The notes below the pieces were generated by a model. That model was not told where the DNA came from. It ran no database searches and saw only the letters and a list, made by a program, of their open reading frames with translations. A stretch of DNA of 9,329 nt. Source: CAYLNM01 sp964385045. Its GTDB lineage: Bacteria; Planctomycetota; Phycisphaerae; Phycisphaerales; SM1A02. The stretch spans positions 1-9,329 of the forward strand of contig CAYLNM010000168.1 in the NCBI GenBank assembly GCA_964385045.1, given 5' to 3'. The translations under genes and the position numbers were made by a program. Position 1 is the stretch's first letter, and each line of letters starts with the position of its first letter. Below, piece after piece: positions 1 to 6,028 of this stretch.

Positions 1-48
1 GGCGGCGGCCGCGGTGGCGGCGGCGGCGGCGGCCGCGGCGGCTGGTGA
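1..48 (+). CDS. C-terminal end of a Gly/Arg-rich protein (partial)
   Basis: Frame 1 is open from the left edge and reads GGGRGGGGGGGRGGW before a TGA at 46-48. Repeated RGG-like glycine and arginine tails are known on RNA-binding proteins and DEAD-box helicases, where they contact RNA, but only 15 residues are visible so no family can be assigned. Support for a real gene end comes from the hairpin at 115-151. It matches the hairpin immediately after the kinase gene, as expected if both follow genes on the same strand. The alternative is non-coding GGC-repeat sequence, because any frame through such a repeat looks low-complexity. Confidence 0.4.
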   Translation, partial: GGGRGGGGGGGRGGW

Positions 49-114
49 GCCCGGCCGGCGGCTGAAGCCCTCCGCCCCTCTCGGGGCCGGCGGGCAACGC
101 CTTCCCTCGACCCA

Positions 115-151
115 CGACGACGGGATCGTGCCTCGCGCGGTCCCGTCGTCG
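115..151 (+). terminator. Hairpin, probable terminator of the upstream gene
   Basis: Positions 115-125 (CGACGACGGGA) are a perfect reverse complement of 141-151. A T126-G140 wobble and a C127-G139 pair extend the stem to 13 bp, leaving an 11-nt loop at 128-138. No T-tract follows, so it is not a textbook intrinsic terminator, which is common in very GC-rich genomes. It lies 66 nt after the stop of the Gly-rich frame and in the same orientation as the matching hairpin after the kinase gene. Confidence 0.5.
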
Positions 152-160
152 CGCGCCGGG
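115..160 (+). repeat. Palindromic repeat element, copy 1
   Basis: This 46-nt element recurs at 3973-4017. The left arms (115-129 and 3973-3987) agree at 13 of 15 positions, and the right arms with their flank (139-160 and 3996-4017) at 21 of 22. Only the loop centre differs. The difference T126 versus C3984 turns a G-U wobble into a G-C pair, so base pairing is kept. The conserved flank TCGTCGCGCGCCGGG extends beyond the stem, so more than the hairpin itself is shared. Confidence 0.75.
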
Positions 161-176
161 GTCCCGCTCCGAGTCG

Positions 177-220
177 CCCCCGGCCGTCCCCAGCCGCCCG
201 AAGCTCCCCCGAGCCCCCCC
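177..220 (-). other. G-quadruplex-forming motif (minus strand)
   Basis: Five C-tracts lie at 177-181, 188-191, 197-199, 206-210 and 214-220, separated by 6, 5, 6 and 3 nt. On the minus strand these become five G-tracts of three or more with loops under 7 nt, which satisfies the usual G3+N1-7 rule. The G-rich strand is the template for the kinase gene. Whether it folds in the cell is unknown, and such motifs arise by chance in GC-rich DNA. Confidence 0.45.
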
Positions 221-271
221 ACGCCACGACCCCCGCGCGGAACCCTCCCTCGGCCCGGGGAAGCCCCCTGC

Positions 272-277
272 TACCCT
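272..277 (+). promoter_or_regulatory. Possible -10 element upstream of the kinase gene
   Basis: TACCCT fits the TANNNT pattern of a sigma-70 -10 box and resembles the TACACT box of the arsR promoter in this window. No convincing -35 hexamer lies about 17 nt upstream, so the call is weak. Confidence 0.22.
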
Positions 278-359
278 CCCGTTGCCTCACGACACGGCCG
301 ACATGCGCCGCGGCCGTGCCGCGACGACCTCGCTCCGAGCGTCCGACGCTTCGGGGGAC

Positions 360-364
360 AGGAG
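360..364 (+). promoter_or_regulatory. Ribosome-binding site that decides the kinase start
   Basis: AGGAG ends 7 nt before GTG 372. The arsC, arsM and 4184 genes have Shine-Dalgarno sites at the same 7-nt spacing. The in-frame alternatives, TTG 282 and ATG 303, have no such site. Confidence 0.55.
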
Positions 365-371
365 CAAGCCC

Positions 372-3300
372 GTGGCCGAAGACCTCACGCCGTCCGACCG
401 CCCGTCCCCCGACGACGACCCGACCCTCGACTCCGCGGGCGGCGAGGCTCCGACGCTCGAGCCGGGCTTCGCCCCCGTCACCGAGGGGCCGGGCTCGAGC
501 ATCGGGCCGTACCGCATCCTCGAGACGATCGGCGAGGGCGGCTTCGGCACCGTCTTCCTCGCCGAGCAGCGGACGCCGGTCCGGCGGCAGGTCGCCCTCA
601 AGATCATCAAGCTCGGCATGGACACCGGGCAGGTCGTCGCGCGGTTCGAGCAGGAGCGGCAGGCGCTGGCGATCCTCGACCACCCGAACATCGCCAAGGT
701 CCTCGATGCCGGCGCGACCGAGACGGGACGTCCGTACTTCGTGATGGAGCGATGCGCCGGCGAGCCGATCGACGCCTTCTGCGATCGACACCGACTCTCG
801 ATCCCGGATCGGCTGGCACTCTTCGGCCAGGTCTGCGCGGCGATCCAGCACGCGCACACCAAAGGGATCATCCACCGGGACGTCAAGCCGTCCAACATCC
901 TCGTCTCCGCCGCCGGAGACACGCCGCTCGTCAAGGTCATCGACTTCGGCATCGCGAAGGCGACGTCGAGCCGACTCACCGAGCGGACGCTCTTCACCGA
1001 GCACCGGCAGCTCATCGGCACGCCCGAGTACATGAGCCCCGAGCAGGCCGAGGGCAGCCCCGACATCGACACCCGCACGGACGTCTACGCCCTCGGCGTC
1101 CTGCTCTACGAGATGCTCACCGGCGCCCCGCCCATCGACGCCCGCACGCTCCGGCAGGCCGCCTTCGAGGAGATCCAGCGGATCATTCGCGAGGTCGATC
1201 CGCCGCGTCCGAGCACCCGGCTCTCCGGCGACGCCGCCTCGCTGACGGAGGTGGCGGGCCGCCGAGGCACCGAGCCCCGGCGTCTCGGCCTGCTGATCCG
1301 CGGCGACCTCGACTGGATCGTGATGAAGGCTCTCGAGAAGGACCGGAGCCGGCGGTACGACTCCGTCGCCGGCTTCGCGGCCGACGTCCGCCGCTTCCTC
1401 GCCGGCGAGGCGGTGGAGGCCGCTCCCCCGAGCACCAGCTACCGGCTGCGGAAGCTCGTTCGCCGGCACCGCGTCGCAGTGACGGCCGGCGCCGCGGTGG
1501 CCGCCGCCCTGCTGGTCGGCATCGCCGGCTTCGCGTGGCAGGCGGACGTGGCACGTGGCGAGCGTGACGAGGCGAACGCGGCTCGCCTCGCCGAAGCCGC
1601 GCAGCGGAAGCTCGCCGAGGAGCAGCGGGAGCGGGCGGAGGCCCAGCGAGCCCGCGCCGACGAGGCGGCGGCCGAGGCCCGCCGACAGCAGCTCGCCGCC
1701 GAGCGATCGTCCTACTCGGCGAACCTCTACGGCGCCCGGGCGGCGCTCGAGCTTCGCGATCCCGAGGCCGTCCGACAGCGGCTGGATGCGTGCGATCCCG
1801 CCTCGCGCGGGTGGGAGTGGCGTCGCCTCCACGCCGAGGCCGACGAGAGCCTCGCGACGATCGCGAGCTCGGACGGACGCCTGCTCGAGGCGCGGCTGCT
1901 CGACGACGGACGCCGCATGGTGATCGACGACGAGGGCGGCCCGCATCGGATCGTGGACGTCCGCACCGGCGACGAGCCGGTCCGGCTCGAGGGCGACCTC
2001 CGGGGGCTGGCCGTCAGCCCCGACGGGACGCGACTCGCCGGCGGGGTCGATGGCGGCGTCCGGGTGCTGGACATCTCCACGGGACGGGACGTGCACCGAC
2101 TCGATGCGGAGGGCACGGTCCGCTTCGTCGCCTTCTCGCCCGACGGCGACCGCCTGGCGGCGATCAACGCGGAGGGAACGCTGTTCCTCTGGGACACCGG
2201 CACGCGCGACCGGGTCGCCACGATCGCGGGCAACGGCCGGTGGTTCCCGGTGCTCGCCTTCAGTCCGGACGGCACCCGGCTCGCGGTTCCGGCCGCCGAC
2301 TACGCCGTCCGCATCCACGACGCGGCGACCGGCGCCGAGACGGCGGTCATGCGAGGCCATGCCGCCGACGTGCGCAACCTTCGATTCGTCGCGGACGGTG
2401 CGTCCGTCGTGTCGATCTCCAACGACTTCACGGCCCGGCGGTGGAATGCGCTGACGGGCGAGCAGGAGACCGTGTTCGAGGGGCATCGCAACTTCCTGAT
2501 CGGGATGGCCGTCGATCCGTCCGGCCGACTGCTGGCGACGACCTCCGCCGACTGGACGACACGCTTCTGGGAGCTCGACACGGGGCGACAGGTCGGCGTG
2601 GCGGCCGACTACCGCGGGAACCCCATCCACCCCGCCTTCAGTGCCGACGGCAGCCGGCTCGCCGTGGGCACGGCCACCGGCAGCGTGTGGATCCACGAGG
2701 TGCCGAGCGGGCAGACCGCGGCGACGATGCAGGGCCACGCCGACACCGTCGTCGGCGTCGCGTTCGCACCCGACGGCGAGCGCGTGATCACGGCCTCCTA
2801 CGACGGCACCGTTCGGAGCTGGCTCGCCGACCCGGTGCCGTCCACGACCGGGACCGCCACGCCGGGCCCCGGCCTCGACGTCACCTTCGGTCCCGAGGGC
2901 GAGCGGATCCTCGTCGCCGACGAGGCTGCTCGCCTGTATGACGCACGCTCGCTGGACGAGATCGCGGTCTTCGCCCGACCCGACGACGATGTCGTCGCGG
3001 TCGCCTTCCATCCTCGCGGCCACCGGATCGCCACCGGATCGCGCGACGGCACGATCGGCGTCTGGAACGTCGACGACGCGGCCGAGCGGATGCGGATCGC
3101 CGGGCACGAAGGCGAGATCGTCGCGCTGCGGTTCGACGCCGGCGGCGCGCGCATCGTCTCCGGGAGCCGCGACGGCACCGCCCGGCTCTGGGACGCGGAG
3201 TCGGGCGCGGTCCTCGCCGCGCTCGAGGGCCACGACGCCCCCGTGCGGGACGTCCGCTTCTCGCCCGACGGCTCCCGCGTCGGCACCGCGAGCGTCGATC

Positions 3301-3968
3301 GGACCGCCCGCATCTGGGACGCCCGCACCGGCGAGACGATCGCCGTCCTCGAGGGACACGACGACGGCGTGTTCGGTCTCGACTTCAGCCCCGACGGCGA
3401 ACGGATCGTGACCGCGTCCATCGACGGTACCGCCCGGCTCTGGAACGCCCGCACCTTCGCCGAGATCACGACGCTCGGCGACGGGCAGGATCGCTACGCC
3501 TCGGCGCGGTTCAGCCCCGACGGCACCCGCATCATCCTCGCGGGGGCGTCGGGCACCCTCCGCGTCTGCGACGGGCGTCACGGGGACGTGCTCTCGGTCC
3601 TCCGCGGCCACACCGCCGTGGCGTTCGGGGCCGAGTTCAGTCCGGACGGCTCGCGGATCGCCAGCGTGGCCATGGACTGGAGCCTCCGTGTGTGGTCGTC
3701 CAGCCCGCACCGGGATCGACTACCGCCGCGGATCCGCTCGAGCCCGAGCGGCGGCGCGGCCGCAGCCCTCGTCGACGAGCTCTCGGCGCGGCTCGTGGGG
3801 TGGGGGGCGGTCGCCGACGCGATCGACCGCGACGGGTCCCTCGACGACGAGGTGCGGGCGGCGGCGGAGGTGCTGGTCACACTGAACGCCGGGCGGGATC
3901 GCGCCGCGGCGGCTGGTGATCCGCCGGGCGACCTGACCCCGGTCGCGGTCGCCCCCACGACGCGATGA
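372..3968 (+). CDS. Membrane-anchored Ser/Thr protein kinase with WD40 propellers
   Basis: A 1198-residue signalling protein. From GTG 372, the kinase domain spans about residues 45-350. It has the glycine loop IGEGGFG (53-59), ATP-binding Lys77, catalytic HRDVKPSN (168-175, Asp170), DFG (191-193) and an activation segment ending GTPEYMSPEQ, so it should be active. The signature DLDWIVMKALEKDRSRRY follows. One membrane span lies at about 368-388 after a basic patch (RRHR), placing the kinase in the cytoplasm and the rest outside the membrane. Residues 390-445 are Ala/Glu/Arg-rich coiled coil, followed by RGWEWRRL (479-486). About fifteen WD40-type repeats (FSPDG...ARLWDA) run from roughly 490 to 1110, enough for two propellers, then a helical tail. 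This order is familiar in planctomycetes. The substrate and signal are unknown. ATG 303 would add 23 residues and TTG 282 would add 30. Confidence 0.93.
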   Translation: MAEDLTPSDRPSPDDDPTLDSAGGEAPTLEPGFAPVTEGPGSSIGPYRILETIGEGGFGTVFLAEQRTPVRRQVALKIIKLGMDTGQVVARFEQERQALAILDHPNIAKVLDAGATETGRPYFVMERCAGEPIDAFCDRHRLSIPDRLALFGQVCAAIQHAHTKGIIHRDVKPSNILVSAAGDTPLVKVIDFGIAKATSSRLTERTLFTEHRQLIGTPEYMSPEQAEGSPDIDTRTDVYALGVLLYEMLTGAPPIDARTLRQAAFEEIQRIIREVDPPRPSTRLSGDAASLTEVAGRRGTEPRRLGLLIRGDLDWIVMKALEKDRSRRYDSVAGFAADVRRFLAGEAVEAAPPSTSYRLRKLVRRHRVAVTAGAAVAAALLVGIAGFAWQADVARGERDEANAARLAEAAQRKLAEEQRERAEAQRARADEAAAEARRQQLAAERSSYSANLYGARAALELRDPEAVRQRLDACDPASRGWEWRRLHAEADESLATIASSDGRLLEARLLDDGRRMVIDDEGGPHRIVDVRTGDEPVRLEGDLRGLAVSPDGTRLAGGVDGGVRVLDISTGRDVHRLDAEGTVRFVAFSPDGDRLAAINAEGTLFLWDTGTRDRVATIAGNGRWFPVLAFSPDGTRLAVPAADYAVRIHDAATGAETAVMRGHAADVRNLRFVADGASVVSISNDFTARRWNALTGEQETVFEGHRNFLIGMAVDPSGRLLATTSADWTTRFWELDTGRQVGVAADYRGNPIHPAFSADGSRLAVGTATGSVWIHEVPSGQTAATMQGHADTVVGVAFAPDGERVITASYDGTVRSWLADPVPSTTGTATPGPGLDVTFGPEGERILVADEAARLYDARSLDEIAVFARPDDDVVAVAFHPRGHRIATGSRDGTIGVWNVDDAAERMRIAGHEGEIVALRFDAGGARIVSGSRDGTARLWDAESGAVLAALEGHDAPVRDVRFSPDGSRVGTASVDRTARIWDARTGETIAVLEGHDDGVFGLDFSPDGERIVTASIDGTARLWNARTFAEITTLGDGQDRYASARFSPDGTRIILAGASGTLRVCDGRHGDVLSVLRGHTAVAFGAEFSPDGSRIASVAMDWSLRVWSSSPHRDRLPPRIRSSPSGGAAAALVDELSARLVGWGAVADAIDRDGSLDDEVRAAAEVLVTLNAGRDRAAAAGDPPGDLTPVAVAPTTR

Positions 3969-3972
3969 CACC

Positions 3973-4017
3973 CGGCGACGGGACCGTACGTGTACGGTCC
4001 CTTCGTCGCGCGCCGGG
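3973..4017 (+). repeat. Palindromic repeat element, copy 2
   Basis: The second copy of the 115-160 element, in the same orientation, beginning 4 nt after the kinase stop codon. The right flank matches copy 1 at 21 of 22 positions (mismatch at 4002). Its loop centre has its own palindromic GTACGTGTAC in place of the unrelated centre of copy 1. The pair brackets the kinase gene. Confidence 0.75.
3976..4008 (+). terminator. Probable terminator of the kinase gene
   Basis: GGGACCGT (3980-3987) pairs with ACGGTCCC (3994-4001) across a 6-nt loop. The lower stem CGAC (3976-3979) pairs with GTCG (4005-4008) past a TTC bulge. It sits 7 nt after the kinase stop. There is no long T-tract. A hairpin here argues against the next gene starting at the ATG at 3965, which would translate straight through it. 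Confidence 0.6.
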
Positions 4018-4150
4018 AACGCGAGGGACGGCAGCGAGCCTTCCGCCTCCGACCGGCCCTGGCCCTCCCACGGCCGACGGCGTCCGCCGAACGACCGCTC
4101 CGCTCGGGTCGTGGCCGGCCCGCGCCGCTCGGCCCGCTCCGCCGGCTCCG

Positions 4151-4171
4151 CCCGCCCCCGCCCCCGCCCCC
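4151..4171 (-). other. Single-nucleotide-loop G-quadruplex motif (minus strand)
   Basis: The plus strand reads CCC then three CCCCC tracts, each separated by a single G (4151-4153, 4155-4159, 4161-4165, 4167-4171). The minus strand therefore carries four G-tracts with 1-nt C loops, the arrangement that generally gives the most stable parallel quadruplexes. It abuts the ribosome-binding site at 4172 and lies on the template strand. It could simply be a slippage-prone CCCCCG repeat. Confidence 0.6.
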
Positions 4172-4177
4172 GAGGAA
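4172..4177 (+). promoter_or_regulatory. Ribosome-binding site that decides the 4184 start
   Basis: GAGGAA lies just upstream of GTG 4184, with 7 nt between GAGGA and the start codon. It favours this GTG over the ATG at 3965, which overlaps the kinase stop and would run through a terminator-like hairpin and low-complexity Pro/Ala codons. Confidence 0.65.
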
Positions 4178-4183
4178 CGCTTC

Positions 4184-5038
4184 GTGTCCACGCCCGCCTG
4201 GCCCACGCCCCTCGCCGACGACGGCTCCGCCCCTCCGGTCAAGGACCTGCTCGCCGCCGGCGACCTGCATCTGGCCCGGCAGACCGGGTACCTGCTCGCG
4301 GTGGCCCGGCGGTTGACGCAGCTGAAGCACGAGATCGACGCGTTCCAGCTCCCGATCGGGGACGTGGCCGCCCCGCTGGTGACGAAGTTCGAGGGCACGG
4401 TGCCGACGGTCGTCTTCACGTGGTCCGAGCCCTGGGACGACGCGGCGGTCCGTGGGTTCGATCGCTGGCACGAGTGGCTCTTCGCGGGCGGGCTCGACCG
4501 CCGCGTGCCGCTCGCCGTCGTCAGCAACCACGACTGCCCCGCCCTCGCCGACCGCGAGGGACTGACGTTCGTCCGCATGGGCGTGCGCGGCCTCGCCGGC
4601 GACGAGCCGGAGCCGGAGCCCGGGCCCGAGGCGGCCTCGGTGGGGACGGTGGAGGAGGCGCAGCAGCTCGCCGTGCGCTTCCGGCGGATGATCCGGGAGC
4701 AGACCGACGTCGACATCGACTGGCGGCCGGACGCCCTCGACCGCGTGGACGCGGCGATCGACACCGTCCGCGACGGCGGTGTCCCGGAGGACGAGGCGTC
4801 GGGCATGCTCCGCGCCGCGGGCTCCTACGTCGGCGAGGTGCTCGTGCGGCACGCGGGGGCGGCGTGGCGACCCACCGGCGAGCTCGGCCGCGCCGAATCG
4901 TGCCCGTGGCCGCTCATGCTCGAGCTGCCCGACGGACGGATCCTCGATCCGGTCGGCGCCGCCTTCGATCGGTTCCGGCAGCCGGGCGGTCCGGGCGCGG
5001 TCGCGCTCGGCCGAGCGGCGGAGTGCGACCCCGGCTGA
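4184..5038 (+). CDS. Unrecognised 284-residue soluble protein
   Basis: I do not recognise this family. From GTG 4184 it encodes 284 residues with no signal peptide or membrane span. The N-terminal half looks like a mixed alpha/beta domain (LLAVARRLTQLKHEIDAF, then TVVFTWSEPWDD and VPLAVVSNHDC). A short acidic Glu-Pro linker (DEPEPEPGPE, about 140-150) leads to a second domain. That domain contains the motifs AAGSYVGEVLVRHAGAAW and LPDGRILDPVGAAFDRF, which loosely recall uncharacterised small domains such as DUF3806; this is only a resemblance. The gene lies between a terminator-like hairpin and the arsR promoter, so it is probably its own transcription unit and not part of the arsenic operon. 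Its GC content and codon use match the neighbouring chromosomal genes. Confidence 0.75.
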   Translation: MSTPAWPTPLADDGSAPPVKDLLAAGDLHLARQTGYLLAVARRLTQLKHEIDAFQLPIGDVAAPLVTKFEGTVPTVVFTWSEPWDDAAVRGFDRWHEWLFAGGLDRRVPLAVVSNHDCPALADREGLTFVRMGVRGLAGDEPEPEPGPEAASVGTVEEAQQLAVRFRRMIREQTDVDIDWRPDALDRVDAAIDTVRDGGVPEDEASGMLRAAGSYVGEVLVRHAGAAWRPTGELGRAESCPWPLMLELPDGRILDPVGAAFDRFRQPGGPGAVALGRAAECDPG

Positions 5039-5052
5039 GCCACGCTCGCGGG

Positions 5053-5081
5053 TTGCGTCGCGAACGCTCGGCGGCTACACT
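5053..5081 (+). promoter_or_regulatory. Promoter of the ars operon
   Basis: A -35-like TTGCGT (5053-5058) and a -10-like TACACT (5076-5081) are separated by exactly 17 nt. The expected start site, 6-7 nt after the -10 box, falls at 5087-5088, on or next to the A of the arsR ATG, so the transcript may have no leader. A direct repeat ACGCTCG (5042-5048 and 5064-5070, 22 nt apart, about two helical turns) brackets the -35 and could be an operator half-site pair. I see no clear inverted-repeat operator. Confidence 0.6.
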
Positions 5082-5087
5082 TGCATC

Positions 5088-5504
5088 ATGGCGTCACCAA
5101 GCAAGCAAAGATCCAGCCTCCTCTCCCCTCGCCAGGCGGTCCGTCGTCGGGCTCGCCTCGACAGGCTCCTCGACCCCGCCGTCCTCAAGGCCCTCGCCGA
5201 GCCGACTCGGGCCCGGCTGCTCTCCTGCCTGCTGAAGTGCGGTCGCCCCTGCTCGGTGACCGAGGTCGCGGCCTGCTGCTCGACCGACTTCTCGGTGGTG
5301 GCCCGCCATCTGGCGACCATGGCGCGGGCCGGCCTCCTGACGGCGGAGAAGCAGGGCCGCACCGTCTGGTACGCCGCCGACGGTCCCGCCCTCGCCCGGC
5401 ACTTCCGCGACCTCGCCGACGCCATCGACGAGCTCGCCCCCGCGGACGCCGCCGATGCCGCCTGCTGCTCCGACACCGCCTGCGATCCGGAGGCCCGGCC
5501 ATGA
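5088..5504 (+). CDS. arsR: ArsR-family arsenite-responsive repressor
   Basis: A 138-residue winged-helix repressor that should leave its operator when it binds As(III), switching on the genes downstream. The core is typical of ArsR/SmtB proteins: LKALAEPTRARLLSCLL (33-49), then helix-turn-helix CSVTEVAACCSTDFSVVARHL (starting at Cys55) and the wing TAEKQGRTVWYAA. Cysteines 47, 51, 55, 63 and 64 cluster at and just before the recognition helix. A second group, Cys126, Cys127 and Cys132, sits in the C-terminal tail. Three tail cysteines in a CC-x(n)-C layout resemble the site known from Acidithiobacillus ferrooxidans ArsR, so either group could bind the metalloid. ATG 5088 is chosen because it lies 7 nt past the -10 box. 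There is no Shine-Dalgarno site, consistent with leaderless translation. The stop overlaps the arsC start as ATGA. Confidence 0.92.
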   Translation: MASPSKQRSSLLSPRQAVRRRARLDRLLDPAVLKALAEPTRARLLSCLLKCGRPCSVTEVAACCSTDFSVVARHLATMARAGLLTAEKQGRTVWYAADGPALARHFRDLADAIDELAPADAADAACCSDTACDPEARP

Positions 5505-6028
5505 CGCCGCCGCCCGCCCGCCACCGCGTGCTCTTCCTCTGCACCGGGAACTCGTGCCGCAGCCAGATGGCCGAGGGCTGGGCCCGGCACCTGCTGCCGG
5601 ATCGCGTGGACGCGTGCAGCGCCGGCACCGACCCGCACGGCCTGAATCCACTCGCGGTGCGGGCCATGGCGGAGGCCGGCGTGGACATCTCGGGCCACGA
5701 GAGCACGACGCCCGACGCCTGCGATCCCGCCACGCTCGACCTCGTCGTCACCGTCTGCGGTCACGCCCACGAGCAGTGCCCGGTCCTGCTGACGTCGAAC
5801 CCGCGGACCCGCATCGTCCACCACGGATTCGACGACCCGCCGCGGCTCGCCCGCGAGTCCGGGGCCGCGGACGATGAGCAGGCGATGCCGCCCTACCGCC
5901 GCGTGCGGGACGAGATCCGGGACTTCGTGGCGGCGCTGCCCGAGCTGCTCGCCGAGGGGCCGCCGCCGATGGTCGGCCGCGCCGCCGCGGACGCGGCGCC
6001 CACGTCGACCGAGGTCGCCGACCGATGA
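5501..6028 (+). CDS. arsC: Arsenate reductase, thioredoxin-coupled type
   Basis: A 175-residue cytoplasmic enzyme that reduces As(V) to As(III), the form Acr3 can export. It has the low-molecular-weight tyrosine phosphatase fold with an N-terminal P-loop CTGNSCR (Cys14 to Arg20), followed by SQMAEGWA. Cys86 and Cys93 (VTVCGHAHEQC) keep the 7-residue spacing of the redox pair Cys82/Cys89 in Staphylococcus pI258 ArsC. This points to the thioredoxin-dependent class and not the glutaredoxin class. The DDPP motif at 111-114 holds the expected acidic loop. After about residue 152 there is a Pro/Ala-rich tail of some 23 residues that is probably disordered. GGAGG at 5489-5493 precedes the ATG by 7 nt. 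Both gene ends are ATGA overlaps, so translation is likely coupled to arsR and acr3. Confidence 0.94.
   Translation: MTPPPARHRVLFLCTGNSCRSQMAEGWARHLLPDRVDACSAGTDPHGLNPLAVRAMAEAGVDISGHESTTPDACDPATLDLVVTVCGHAHEQCPVLLTSNPRTRIVHHGFDDPPRLARESGAADDEQAMPPYRRVRDEIRDFVAALPELLAEGPPPMVGRAAADAAPTSTEVADR

Larger units (their letters stand above)
49..371. other. Intergenic region upstream of the kinase gene
   Basis: This 323-base stretch has no convincing gene if the kinase starts at 372. It holds a perfect 11-bp inverted repeat (115-125 with 141-151), a run of five C-tracts at 177-220, a weak -10-like TACCCT at 272-277, and the ribosome-binding site of the kinase at 360-364. Long open frames cross it, but their products are only Ala, Pro and Arg runs that follow from the GC content. 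Confidence 0.6.

Noticed and set aside
14..1567. Open plus-strand frame of 517 codons overlapping the kinase gene
   Set aside because: The product is poly-Ala followed by Arg/Pro-rich sequence with no domain, and it overlaps the clear kinase domain in another frame. Long empty frames are expected at this GC content.
2035..3700. Repetitive DNA in the kinase gene as a tandem repeat element
   Set aside because: The repetition comes from WD40 blades of about 40 residues (motifs such as FSPDG and ARLWDA) and is protein-level repeat structure, not a DNA element.
3965..4183. N-terminal extension of the 284-residue protein from ATG 3965
   Set aside because: It would start inside the kinase stop codon region, run through a strong hairpin and add 73 low-complexity residues. 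GTG 4184 has a well-placed GAGGAA.
3578..4852. Minus-strand frame of 424 codons
   Set aside because: It lies opposite two better supported genes, is rich in Arg, Gly and His, and crosses the terminator-like hairpin. It is a codon-bias shadow.
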